Assembly: GCF_937941905.1 (NCBI RefSeq)
Contig: NZ_CALDGS010000170.1
Span: 1 to 29,132, forward strand
Direction of reading: 5' to 3'
Source: an uncultured Mycolicibacterium sp.
GTDB lineage: Bacteria > Actinomycetota > Actinomycetes > Mycobacteriales > Mycobacteriaceae
Length of the DNA: 29,132 bases
Positions 1 through 7,240 of this stretch are shown in pieces (position 1 is the first letter of the stretch; each line of letters begins with the position of its first letter). A program made the position numbers and the translations under genes. The notes beneath the pieces were generated by a model. It was not told where the DNA came from, did not search any database, and saw only the letters and a list, made by a program, of their open reading frames with translations.

Positions 1-1
1 G

Positions 2-304
2 TCCGGTACTGGGGAGGCCGAGGACGACCCAGCCGCGGAGGCGGCGGACTACGACGAAGCCGCGGAGGCGGCGGACTACGACCCAGCCGCGGAGGCGGCG
101 GATTACGACCCAGCCGCGGAGGCGGCGGATTCCGACGCCGAGTACCCCGATGCCGGTGCGACCGAGGTGATCCCGGCCGTCGAGACCGCCGAGCCGGAAC
201 CCGCCGAGGAGTCCGTCGAGCCGGAATCCGCCGAGGAATCCACTGAGGAGTCGACCGAGTCGGCCGACGAAGCCGCCGCCGAGGAGCCCGGCGAGCGGCG
301 TTAG
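2..304 (+). CDS. C-terminal acidic tail of an unidentified protein (5' end outside window)
   Basis: The frame is open from the window edge to a TAG at 302-304, giving the last 100 residues of a protein. The composition is extremely acidic and low in complexity: four 9-residue units of the type AAEAADYD(P/E), then Glu/Ser/Ala-rich sequence with repeated AEES and TEES motifs, ending PGERR. It contains no hydrophobic segment and no catalytic motif, so it is probably a disordered cytoplasmic or surface tail. The stop overlaps by two bases the stop of the convergent amidotransferase gene, which supports this as a real coding end. The strong codon periodicity and conservation of the units in frame also favour coding. 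I do not recognise the family; the domain that would identify it lies upstream of the window. Confidence 0.7.
   Translation, partial: SGTGEAEDDPAAEAADYDEAAEAADYDPAAEAADYDPAAEAADSDAEYPDAGATEVIPAVETAEPEPAEESVEPESAEESTEESTESADEAAAEEPGERR
32..136 (+). repeat. 27-bp in-frame tandem repeat, about 4 copies
   Basis: Units start at 32, 59, 86 and 113, and the last one diverges near 131. Each encodes AAEAADYD plus P or E. The copies differ only at single codons (gaa/cca, gac/gat, tac/tcc), so the expansion looks recent. There are no spacers, so this is not a CRISPR array. Confidence 0.9.
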
Positions 305-1026
305 CCGGCGACCGGCGCCGTCGCGACCTTGTTCAGGAACCCGTCGACGAGCAGTTCCACGCGCCGGGCGGCGTCGTCGCGCAGCTGCGCGGTCCGGCGG
401 CGCAGTTCCTCGTGGGTGACGCCGACCTGGCGCACCTCCGTGCCCTCCCGGTCCGCGCCGATCCACCATTCCAGGATCTCGGCGGTGATTTCCGGATGGA
501 ACTGCAGCGCCAGCGCGCGGCCGAGCACGAACGCCTGCGAGGCGTCCGGAGTGCGGGCGATCTCGGTGGCCCCGGGCGGCACCTCGAACCGGTCGAAATG
601 CCACATGAACCACTGGCCCGGCGGCACGATGGCCGGGTCGGCGGAGGCGACGTCGTACCAGCCCACCTCCGCCCGTTCGGCGCGGCGCACCGTCCCGCCG
701 AACGCGTCGGCGAGCAGCTGACCGCCGAAGCACACGCCGAGCAGCGCCACCCCCGCGGCGGCCGCGTCGCGCAGCAGTCGCAGCTCCGCACCCACCCAGC
801 CGGCGCGCAGCTTCTCGTCGTAGACCGACCAGCGGGCGCCGAGCGGCACGATCACGTCGTAGCCGGTGGGATCGGGGAAGGTAACGGCCACGTCCGGGTC
901 GTCGATGCGCTCCGGCGGCACGACCAGGAACGTCTCGATGTCGTACCCGCGCGCGGCGAACGCGTCTCCGAGCAGCCCCTCCGGGGCTTCGTGCTCGTTG
1001 TGGATGAACAGCACCTTGGGCGCCAC
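301..1026 (-). CDS. Class I glutamine amidotransferase domain protein
   Basis: This is a stand-alone type 1 glutamine amidotransferase (GATase1, GMP-synthase-like fold) of 241 residues. The nucleophile elbow GVCFGGQ places the catalytic Cys near residue 99, and FHPE supplies the His/Glu pair near 177 and 179. The motif order and length fit the family; no synthetase domain is attached, so the ammonia acceptor or partner is unknown, and a gamma-glutamyl hydrolase role is an alternative. Two in-frame GTG codons compete as start. GGAAGGAAGG lies directly against GTG 1032 but 6-7 nt from GTG 1026, so I prefer 1026; starting at 1032 adds two residues. The gene is convergent with the acidic-tail gene (stops overlap) and divergent from the TerC gene. 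Confidence 0.88.
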   Translation of the reverse strand: MAPKVLFIHNEHEAPEGLLGDAFAARGYDIETFLVVPPERIDDPDVAVTFPDPTGYDVIVPLGARWSVYDEKLRAGWVGAELRLLRDAAAAGVALLGVCFGGQLLADAFGGTVRRAERAEVGWYDVASADPAIVPPGQWFMWHFDRFEVPPGATEIARTPDASQAFVLGRALALQFHPEITAEILEWWIGADREGTEVRQVGVTHEELRRRTAQLRDDAARRVELLVDGFLNKVATAPVAG

Positions 1027-1062
1027 GGCCACCCTTCCTTCCGGACCCTCGTGCGACCCGAT

Positions 1063-1068
1063 AACCTA
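1063..1068 (-). promoter_or_regulatory. Candidate -10 for the amidotransferase gene
   Basis: TAGGTT on the minus strand fits the mycobacterial TANNNT -10 pattern. It would start transcription near 1056 and leave a leader of about 30 nt that contains the GGAAGG ribosome site. Placement only; no clear -35 is seen. Confidence 0.35.
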
Positions 1069-1104
1069 CGCGCTGAACCATACGGCAACGATGCCGGTCA
1101 CAGC

Positions 1105-1139
1105 GTGGCGGGCCGGGTGGCGCCCGCCACCGGTAGGGT
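1105..1139 (+). promoter_or_regulatory. Inverted repeat plus candidate -10 upstream of the TerC gene
   Basis: GTGGCGGG (1105-1112) and CCCGCCAC (1123-1130) form a perfect 8-bp inverted repeat with a 10-nt spacer. It sits just upstream of TAGGGT (1134-1139), a TANNNT -10 candidate, so it overlaps where a -35 element would lie. It could be an operator or an RNA hairpin. No yybP-ykoY (manganese) riboswitch features are apparent, and the 5' leader would be only about 30 nt. Confidence 0.3.
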
Positions 1140-1175
1140 TGGGCGGACAGCGATCGAGAGGGCGGCAGCGACGCG

Positions 1176-2165
1176 ATGAACGTCTCCGGCACCGTCTGGG
1201 CCGTCACCGTGGTGGTGATCCTCGGGCTGTTCGCCTTCGACCTCGTCTTCCACGTCCGCAGGGCCCACGAGCCCACCTTCCGCGAGTCCGCGCTGTGGTC
1301 GGCGCTCTACCTCGGCTTGGCGTTCGGGTTCGGGCTGGTGGTGCTGTGGCAGTGGGGCGCCGGCTTCGCCGGCGAGTACTACGCCGGCTTCGTGACCGAA
1401 TGGGCGCTGTCGGTGGACAACCTGTTCGTGTTCACGATCATCATGGGCGGGTTCGCGGTGCCGCGCGAGCACCAGCAGAAGGTGCTGCTGATCGGCATCC
1501 TGATGGCGCTGGGCATGCGGGCGGTGTTCATCGCGCTGGGGGCGGCCGCGATCAACACCTTCGCCTGGGTGTTCTACCTGTTCGGGCTGTTCCTGGTGTG
1601 GACCGCGATCGGGTTGCTGCGCTCCGGCGGGCACGAGCGCGAGGTGGAGGAGCAGCGGGAGAACCGGATCGTGCGGGTGGTGCGCCGGTTCGTGCCCACC
1701 ACCGGGCGCTACCACGGCGCCCGACTGGTCACGCGGATCGACGGCAAGCGGGTCGCCACCCCGATGCTGTTGGCGCTGGTCACCATCGGGTTCACCGACA
1801 TCCTGTTCGCCCTGGACTCCATCCCGGCCATCTACGGTCTGACCCGCGAGCCCTACATCGTGTTCACCGCCAATGCGTTCGCGCTAATGGGCCTGCGCCA
1901 GCTGTACTTCCTCATCGGCGGCCTGCTGGACCGGCTGGTCTACCTGTCCTACGGGCTGTCGATCGTCCTGGCGTTCATCGGTGTGAAGCTGGTGCTGCAC
2001 GCGCTGCACGAGAACGAGGTGCCGTTCATCAACGGCGGTGAGCCGGTCGCCGTCCCGGTGGTGTCCACCGGGGTGTCGCTGGCGGTGATCGCGGCGGTGC
2101 TGATCGTCACCACGGTCGCCAGCCTGCTCAAGACCCGGCGGGACGCGCGCCGGGCCGGCCGGTAG
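1176..2165 (+). CDS. TerC family integral membrane protein
   Basis: This 329-residue polytopic membrane protein belongs to the TerC/Alx family (Pfam TerC), whose members handle metal ions, with Mn2+ export shown for Alx/MeeY-type proteins. The family signatures are present: SVDNLFVF at residues 80-86 and FTDILFALDSIPAIYGLT around 206-222, with Asp81, Asp208 and Asp214 as probable membrane-embedded metal ligands. About eight to nine hydrophobic segments run from residues 8-25 to the C-terminal helix near 300-318, and a charged cytoplasmic loop lies at about 150-190. The ATG at 1176 gives the usual N-terminus with the first helix intact. The start has no strong Shine-Dalgarno. Metal specificity cannot be read from the sequence. 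Confidence 0.9.
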   Translation: MNVSGTVWAVTVVVILGLFAFDLVFHVRRAHEPTFRESALWSALYLGLAFGFGLVVLWQWGAGFAGEYYAGFVTEWALSVDNLFVFTIIMGGFAVPREHQQKVLLIGILMALGMRAVFIALGAAAINTFAWVFYLFGLFLVWTAIGLLRSGGHEREVEEQRENRIVRVVRRFVPTTGRYHGARLVTRIDGKRVATPMLLALVTIGFTDILFALDSIPAIYGLTREPYIVFTANAFALMGLRQLYFLIGGLLDRLVYLSYGLSIVLAFIGVKLVLHALHENEVPFINGGEPVAVPVVSTGVSLAVIAAVLIVTTVASLLKTRRDARRAGR

Positions 2166-2486
2166 CCGGACCGCCCGGCAGCGAATTCCCGCGGTGTTCC
2201 GCGCCGCGTGCCGATTCGAATTCCGGCGCGTTTCCCACCGGGTGCCGCCGGCGCGGAATTCTGCGCTCCGAATTCCGGTGTGGCCTGGCAAAGTTCGCCC
2301 ACGGTTCGGCCGGCGACCCGGAGTTGTTCGCCGGTGTTCTCCAAACCATCTGCACAGCAAAGAAACTCCGTATTGCGCTGACGAAATACGTTGCGCGCAA
2401 ATGGAATTAGATTCTTGATAACTGCAATTACGGTCTGGTTAATATCTGCGGCGGTCTCTTCGAGTGTTCGAGGGATGGAGTCGCTG
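2166..2486. other. Intergenic region with GAATTC cluster, AT-rich leader and promoter
   Basis: This 321-bp gap holds no convincing gene. Its left half (2180-2280) contains four GAATTC palindromes at 2183, 2218, 2256 and 2270, two of them in partly complementary arms (GAATTCCGG near 2218 and GCGGAATTC near 2253) able to fold back. The right half (2340-2450) is much richer in A and T than its surroundings and holds the promoter of the PGRS gene. A reading frame extends back to 2391 in phase with the PGRS gene, but I take that as leader (see rejected items). Confidence 0.6.
2415..2445 (+). promoter_or_regulatory. Candidate sigma-70-type promoter of the PGRS gene
   Basis: TTGATA (2415-2420) and TAATAT (2440-2445) make a -35/-10 pair with a 19-bp spacer; GTTAAT at 2438 would give 17 bp. 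Transcription would begin near 2452, leaving a leader of about 35 nt with GGAG at 2477-2480, six bases before the ATG at 2487. The AT-rich setting in a GC-rich genome supports a promoter. Confidence 0.45.
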
Positions 2487-5400
2487 ATGGGCTGTGCGAA
2501 ATACGTCGGACGGGTCGGAGCGCTCGCGGTGGCGCTGGGTGTCGGGACGGTGATCGGGAGTCCGGGCGGCCTCGCCTGGGCCGATCCCGCCACCGACACC
2601 GGTGCGGCGGCGCAGACCTCCGAGCAGCAGCAGACGGCCGGACCGCGGTCGCGGCCACGGCCGGGGCCGGTGCTGCGCGAGCGCACCGTTGCACCGACCG
2701 GGCCCGAGGCCGGCCGCCGGCCCGGGGTGCGGCCGCAGGCGGAGAAACCGAACCGCAAACGCGCCCGCGACGCCGACGAGCAGCGGTCCGGGCGCGCCCG
2801 GACCCCGGCGCGGGCCGTCGCGGACCGGGTGGCCGAGCGGGCATCCGAACCGGTCACGGTGCCGTCCGAGGTTCCCGGCGGGATCCCGGCGGGGGCACTG
2901 CCGGAGGTTCCGCCGCAGCGGGCCGTCGCCTCCGCGCCGGTCGCGGTGATCCCCCCGCGCACCACGCAACCGGTGGCGGAGGCGGTGCTCGTCGCCGTGC
3001 CGGACCGGGGCCGCACCGGCACCACCCGCAGCCTCCGGGCGCTGGTCGGCATCGTCGGGCCGGTACAGGGTGCGGCCGACGGCGCGCCGCCGGTGAGCCC
3101 TGATCCGCTGCACGCCCTGCTGTGGGCGTCCTACCGCCGGATCGAGAGCGAAGCCGCCTCGACGGGGACGCCGCCGGCCCCGAGCCTGACCACCACGTCG
3201 GCCGAGCCACTGGTGCTGATCACCACCGAGCAGGCCTTCGACGAGATCGCCGCCGCCGCGGCGGTGCCCGGGCTGTGGCCGTTCGGCCCGATCGTGATCG
3301 GCACGCTCTGGCTGATCGGCGACGGCACCGCCGAGCATCCCGACGCCGGCATCCTGTTCGGCAACGGCTACAGCTGGACCGCCGACACCTGCACCGGCGG
3401 CCAGGCCTGCCGGGGCGGCAACGCCGGGCTGATCGGCAACGGCGGCAACGGTTTCAACGGCGGCGACGGCGGCTCGGCGCGGCTGATCGGCAACGGCGGC
3501 CACGGCGGGGCCGGGATCGTGGGCGTCAACGGCGGTGCCGGCGGCCGGGGCGGCGACGGCGGCCTGTTGTGGGGCAACGCCGGCAACGGCGGTGCGGGCG
3601 CGGACAACCCGGGCGGCACCGGCGGGGCCGGTGGTGCCGGTGGGAACGCCGGTGCGCTGTCGCTGTTCGGCGCGGCCGGGCTCGGCGGTGCGGGCGGCGC
3701 CGGTGAGATCGGCGGTGCCGGCGGGGCCGGCGGCGTCGGCGGGTGGTTCGTCGCGGCCGCGGCGGGTGGGGCCGGCGGGCTCGGCACCCTCGAGGGCGGC
3801 GCCGGGGGCGCGGGCGGCAGTGCCCGGCTCATCGGCGCCGGTGGCCGGGGCGGTGACGGTGGTACGGGCGGTGCCGGGGGCGTCGGCGGCCACGGCGGGA
3901 CCGGCGGCCTGTTCGGCGGTGACGGCGGTGCGGGTGGTCGCGGCGGCGACGCGCTCGACACCACCCGGGTCGCCGGCCGCGGCGGCGACGGCGGTGACGC
4001 CGGGGCGCTCGCGCTGATCGGCAGCGGCGGCGCCGGCGGTGCGGGCGGCACCGGGGCGACCGGCGCGACCGGCACCCTGACCACACCGGCCGGGACCGGC
4101 GGTCGGGGCGGTGACGGCGGCAACGGCGGGAACGGGGCCTGGCTGTTCGGCCTGGGCGGCGTCGGCGGCGTGGGTGGCCGCGGCGGCACCGGTGGCGCCG
4201 GTTACGACGGTGCCGAGGGCACCGATGTCGGGGCCGACGGGGGCGACGGCGGTGACGGCGGTGACGGTGGCCGCGGCGGTGACGGCGGGCAGGGCGGCCT
4301 GGGCCGCGCCCTGTTCTTCCTCGCCGCCCCCGCCGCCGGTGGGGCCGGCGGCCAGGGCGGCGACGGCGGCCGTGGTGGCCACGGCGGGGCCGGCAGCAGC
4401 GCCGAGGGGCTGGAGGTCGGCAGCGGTGGGACCGGCGGCACCGGTGGCACCGGCGGCCAGGGCGGCAGGGGCGCCGGTTCGGCCCCCGACGGCCGCTGGG
4501 GCGACGGCGGCGCCGGTGGCCGGGGCGGTGACGGCGGCGCGATCGGCACCGGCGCGGTGGCCGGCAGCGGCGGCGCGGGCGGCGCCGGCGGGATCGGTAC
4601 CGCCGATGCCCCCGGCCGCGGTGGCGGCGGCGGTGGCGGTGGTGGCGGCGCCGTGGTCGCGGCGTACGGCGCCGGCGAGGTCCACGACAGCACCGCCCAC
4701 GGTGGCAACGGCGGGCGCGGCGCCGACGGCAGTACGGTCGCCGCGGGCGCCGGCGGCGGCACCGGCGGTCGGGCCGCCGTGCTCGGGATCGAGGCCGGCG
4801 TGACCGCCGCCACCGCGGTCGGCGGTGCCGGTGCCGACGCCGCCGGCGGCAGCACCGGCGGGGCCGGTGGTGACGCGACGGTCCGGGCGTCGCAGCTCTA
4901 CACCCGGATCGAGCGGAGTTCGGCCACCGGTGGTGCCGGCTCGGCCGGTGCCGCCGGCGGCAATGCGCTGGTGAACGCGACGGGTGGTGCCGCCGTGATC
5001 GACAGCCACGCCGTCGGCGGGGCCGCGGCCGGCGGTGCCGGGGGCGGGGCGGTCGTCGGCGCCGACAACGCCACCCTCATCGCGGTCCGGGCCGAGGGCG
5101 GTGCCGGTGGTGCCGGCAGCGGCGGCGGCGCCGGCGGTGATGCCAGCGTCGTGGGCGTGCGCGGATCGCTCAACCGGGTGACGGCCTACGGCGGCGCCGG
5201 CGGTACGGGCACCGACGGCGGGGCCGGTGGCGCCGGTGGTGCCGCGTTCGTCAACGGCCGCAACGGCACGACGCTGGTCGACGTGACCGGCCGCGGTGGA
5301 GCCGGTGGCGACGGCAGCGCCGGGGGCACCGGCGGGGCCGGTGCGCAGGGAATCGTCGAGGTGCAGGGCGTGGCCCAGAACGTCGTCGCCACCGGCGGCG

Positions 5401-6935
5401 ACGGCGGCTCACGGACCGGCGCCGGCACCGGCGGCGCGGGCGGCGCGGCGGTCGTCTCGGTGCTGCTCGGCGGTGTCGTGAACAGCTCGGCCACCGGCGG
5501 TGACGGCTCGGACAGCGCCGACGGCGGCAGCGCCACCCTGGTGGCCGGTGGCGGCGCCTCGGTGGGGCAGAGCCACGTCGCCGGCGGCGACGCCGGCGCC
5601 GGGGACGCCGAGGGCGGCATCGGCGGCGCCGGTGGGTCGGCGCGGCTCGAGGCCGACTCGAACAGCGCGGTCGTCCAGGCGCTGGTGCAGGGCGGCGCCG
5701 GTGGCACCGGCAGCACCGCGGGTGCCGGCGGTGCCGGGGGGCGTTCCGAGCTCGTCACCGGCCCGGCGACCCAGGTCGAGTACGCCACCGTCGTCGGCGG
5801 TGCCGGCGGCGACGGCAGCACCGGCGGCACCGGTGGCGCGGGCGGTGACGCGGTGCTGGCCGGGGACGCCGCCGACGACACCCTGCTCCGGATCCGGGAG
5901 GCCTGGGTCGAGGGCGGCGCCGGTGGTGCCGGAACCGACCGCGGCCGCGGCGGCGCGGGTGGCGCCGCGCTGTTGTACAGCCACCTCGGGGTCACGGGCG
6001 CGGTGCTGCCGGTCGACGGGGCGACGGTCATCGGCGGCGCCGGTGGCCTCGGCACCGGGGACGGCGACGGGGGCGCCGGTGGCGACGCGGCCGTCATCAC
6101 CGACTCGGGGTCGGTCAACGAGGTGACCGTCACCGGCGGTGCCGGTGGCACCGGTGGTGCCGGTGGCACCGGCGGCGCGGGCGGCGCGGCCGACGTCGCG
6201 GTCGAGCACGCCACCGCGGAGGCGCTGGAGGTGCACGGCGGGGCCGGCGGGGCCGGTACCGGCGGGGGCGTCGGCGGGGCCGGCGGCGATGTCCACCTCG
6301 CGGCGGCCGACGGCGGGCATCTGCTGTTCGACGAGGTGCACGGCGGGGCCGGCGGGTCCGGCAGCGATACCGGCGTCGGCGGTGCCGGCGGCGCGGTGCA
6401 CGTGTTCGTCGAGACGCCGGCCGGCTACGCGCAGGCGCTGACCGTCCACGGCGGGTCCGGTGGTGCGGCCGACACCGGCGGCGCGGGCGGATCCGGCGGT
6501 TCGGTGACGATCCAGGCCATCGACGAGGGCGTCGTCAACCGCGCCGTCGCCGACGGCGGTGCCGGCGGTGCCGGTGTCACGGGCGGCACCGGCGGTGCCG
6601 GCGGTTCGGTGACGATCACCGCCGACCGCGGGGTGATCTACGACGCGCGGGCCCGGGCCGGCGACGGCGGCGACGGAACCGACCGGGGTACCGGTGGCGC
6701 CGGCGGCACCGCCGCGATCGACGCGCCCGGCGGCAACCCGGTCCGGCCGGTCGCCACCGCCGGCAACGGCGGGCAGGGCTGGAACACCGGCATCGGCGGT
6801 GCCGGCGGCAACGCCTCGATCACCGTCTACACCGGCTGGCCCGAGGATCTCGAGGCCGGTGCCACCGACGGCGGCGACGGGTACGACGGCGCCACCGGCC
6901 AGGCGGGCAAGGGATCGGCCGTTGTCGTGAGCTGA
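2487..6935 (+). CDS. Secreted PGRS-type Gly-Ala repeat protein without PE domain
   Basis: This protein of 1482 residues has a Sec-type N-terminus: KYVGRVGALAVALGVG is the hydrophobic core and an A-W-A site precedes Asp near residue 36, a leader style common in mycobacterial PGRS-repeat proteins that lack PE. It continues with an Arg/Pro-rich linker (about 36-200), a short mostly non-repeat domain (about 205-308) with a hydrophobic patch GLWPFGPIVIGTLWLIG, and Cys302 and Cys308, the only cysteines I find in the mature part. Classical PGRS (GGX triplets, opening with NAGLIGNGGNG) runs from about 309 to 711. From about 712 to the end it changes to about 22 long units. Start choice: ATG 2487 has GGAG six bases upstream and begins the signal peptide; ATG 2475 and a start at 2391 would extend it. 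Function unknown; probably cell-envelope or extracellular. Confidence 0.85.
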   Translation: MGCAKYVGRVGALAVALGVGTVIGSPGGLAWADPATDTGAAAQTSEQQQTAGPRSRPRPGPVLRERTVAPTGPEAGRRPGVRPQAEKPNRKRARDADEQRSGRARTPARAVADRVAERASEPVTVPSEVPGGIPAGALPEVPPQRAVASAPVAVIPPRTTQPVAEAVLVAVPDRGRTGTTRSLRALVGIVGPVQGAADGAPPVSPDPLHALLWASYRRIESEAASTGTPPAPSLTTTSAEPLVLITTEQAFDEIAAAAAVPGLWPFGPIVIGTLWLIGDGTAEHPDAGILFGNGYSWTADTCTGGQACRGGNAGLIGNGGNGFNGGDGGSARLIGNGGHGGAGIVGVNGGAGGRGGDGGLLWGNAGNGGAGADNPGGTGGAGGAGGNAGALSLFGAAGLGGAGGAGEIGGAGGAGGVGGWFVAAAAGGAGGLGTLEGGAGGAGGSARLIGAGGRGGDGGTGGAGGVGGHGGTGGLFGGDGGAGGRGGDALDTTRVAGRGGDGGDAGALALIGSGGAGGAGGTGATGATGTLTTPAGTGGRGGDGGNGGNGAWLFGLGGVGGVGGRGGTGGAGYDGAEGTDVGADGGDGGDGGDGGRGGDGGQGGLGRALFFLAAPAAGGAGGQGGDGGRGGHGGAGSSAEGLEVGSGGTGGTGGTGGQGGRGAGSAPDGRWGDGGAGGRGGDGGAIGTGAVAGSGGAGGAGGIGTADAPGRGGGGGGGGGGAVVAAYGAGEVHDSTAHGGNGGRGADGSTVAAGAGGGTGGRAAVLGIEAGVTAATAVGGAGADAAGGSTGGAGGDATVRASQLYTRIERSSATGGAGSAGAAGGNALVNATGGAAVIDSHAVGGAAAGGAGGGAVVGADNATLIAVRAEGGAGGAGSGGGAGGDASVVGVRGSLNRVTAYGGAGGTGTDGGAGGAGGAAFVNGRNGTTLVDVTGRGGAGGDGSAGGTGGAGAQGIVEVQGVAQNVVATGGDGGSRTGAGTGGAGGAAVVSVLLGGVVNSSATGGDGSDSADGGSATLVAGGGASVGQSHVAGGDAGAGDAEGGIGGAGGSARLEADSNSAVVQALVQGGAGGTGSTAGAGGAGGRSELVTGPATQVEYATVVGGAGGDGSTGGTGGAGGDAVLAGDAADDTLLRIREAWVEGGAGGAGTDRGRGGAGGAALLYSHLGVTGAVLPVDGATVIGGAGGLGTGDGDGGAGGDAAVITDSGSVNEVTVTGGAGGTGGAGGTGGAGGAADVAVEHATAEALEVHGGAGGAGTGGGVGGAGGDVHLAAADGGHLLFDEVHGGAGGSGSDTGVGGAGGAVHVFVETPAGYAQALTVHGGSGGAADTGGAGGSGGSVTIQAIDEGVVNRAVADGGAGGAGVTGGTGGAGGSVTITADRGVIYDARARAGDGGDGTDRGTGGAGGTAAIDAPGGNPVRPVATAGNGGQGWNTGIGGAGGNASITVYTGWPEDLEAGATDGGDGYDGATGQAGKGSAVVVS
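3411..4619 (+). repeat. Classical PGRS repeat block (GGX triplets)
   Basis: This encodes residues 309-711, dominated by GGAGG, GGDGG and GGNGG triplets interrupted every 30-50 residues by short hydrophobic pieces such as ARLIG, WLFGLGG and LFFLAAPAA. The NAGLIGNGGNG opening resembles the PGRS-entry segment (GRPLI-type) of PE_PGRS proteins. PGRS domains are predicted to form bundles of polyglycine-II helices. Confidence 0.85.
4620..6935 (+). repeat. About 22 long-period Gly-block/variable-strand units
   Basis: This encodes residues 712-1482. Most units are 31-40 residues and begin with a 14-17-residue Gly block of the form GGAGGxGxxxGxGGAGG. A 17-23-residue non-glycine segment follows, with alternating hydrophobic residues (for example SVTITADRGVIYDARAR, DVHLAAADGGHLLFDEVH) that suggests strand-turn-strand. 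Early units (about 712-900) are shorter and irregular; the units from about 1,050 onward are very regular; the last unit is cut short and ends AVVVS. The variable segments differ strongly between units while the Gly blocks are nearly invariant. Confidence 0.85.
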
Positions 6936-6955
6936 CGGCGTCGTGAGCTGACCGC
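6924..6955 (+). repeat. 16-bp tandem duplication across the PGRS stop codon
   Basis: 6924-6939 and 6940-6955 match at 15 of 16 bases, and the first copy carries the TGA stop. The duplication lies after the end of the protein and does not change it. Confidence 0.8.
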
Positions 6956-6968
6956 GTCATCGGGAATC

Positions 6969-7009
6969 CCGGTGCGCCGAGCCGGATTTCGTTCGGCTCG
7001 GCGCACCGG
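6969..7009 (+). terminator. Strong 16-bp hairpin after the PGRS gene
   Basis: Bases 6969-6984 pair perfectly with 6994-7009 around a 9-nt loop (6985-6993), 33 nt after the stop. No U-tract follows, so this would be an intrinsic terminator of the tail-less type proposed for mycobacteria. It could also act on the minus strand downstream of the tRNA. Confidence 0.6.
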
Positions 7010-7030
7010 TGCGGTTCCGGGAGCACAACG

Positions 7031-7064
7031 GAAAAACGAACAGGCCTCCCGTCTGGGAGGCCTG
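7031..7064 (-). terminator. Rho-independent terminator of the tRNA-Leu gene
   Basis: CAGGCCTCCC (7041-7050) and GGGAGGCCTG (7055-7064) form a perfect 10-bp stem with a 4-nt loop. Read on the minus strand the stem is followed by TTCGTTTTTC, a U-rich tail. It starts 8 nt past the tRNA 3' end. Confidence 0.85.
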
Positions 7065-7071
7065 GTTGCTG

Positions 7072-7157
7072 TGTCCGAGGGGGGACTTGAACCCCCACGC
7101 CCGTTTACTGGGCACTAGCACCTCAAGCTAGCGCGTCTGCCATTCCGCCACTCGGAC
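7072..7157 (-). tRNA. tRNA-Leu, anticodon GAG
   Basis: The minus strand folds into a class II cloverleaf of 86 nt. The acceptor stem GTCCGAG pairs with CTCGGAC and is followed by discriminator A. The anticodon stem CTAGC/GCTAG encloses loop TTGAGGT with anticodon GAG (Leu, codons CUC and CUU). There is a long variable arm, and the T arm GGGGG-TTCAAGT-CCCCC. CCA is not encoded. Long variable arm, A discriminator and anticodon all agree with leucine. It is followed by its own terminator and stands divergent from the M20 peptidase gene. Confidence 0.95.
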
Positions 7158-7172
7158 CCGGTCGGTGTGGGC

Positions 7173-7183
7173 AGCTTAGGTTA
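7173..7183 (-). promoter_or_regulatory. Candidate -10 for tRNA-Leu
   Basis: On the minus strand the A/T-rich TAACCTAAGCT holds two overlapping TANNNT hexamers (TAACCT and TAAGCT). TAAGCT would start transcription about 8 nt before the tRNA 5' end. Confidence 0.35.
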
Positions 7184-7240
7184 ACGGATAGATGCCCCCA
7201 GACCCAAACTCAGTGGTCGCACTAATGGTACGAATGGGCT

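Noticed and set aside
32..136. Possible CRISPR array
   Set aside because: The repeats are contiguous without spacers and encode a regular peptide in frame.
1033..1175. yybP-ykoY manganese riboswitch before the TerC gene
   Set aside because: The expected transcript leader is about 30 nt and the conserved core sequences are absent; only a simple inverted repeat is present.
412..1179. 255-residue plus-strand frame over the amidotransferase gene
   Set aside because: The opposite strand encodes a complete GATase with catalytic residues, and the plus frame overruns the TerC promoter.
2391..2486. N-terminal extension of the PGRS protein by 32 residues
   Set aside because: It would place a second hydrophobic stretch before the signal peptide and put the promoter inside the gene; ATG 2487 has a good ribosome site and the standard signal-peptide start.
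2439..5009. Long open frame (856 residues) antisense to the PGRS gene, and other long minus-strand Pro-rich frames to 6823
   Set aside because: The GGC/GGT/GCC codon repetition keeps all frames free of stops; the products are Pro/Ala/Thr monotony with no start signal or domain.
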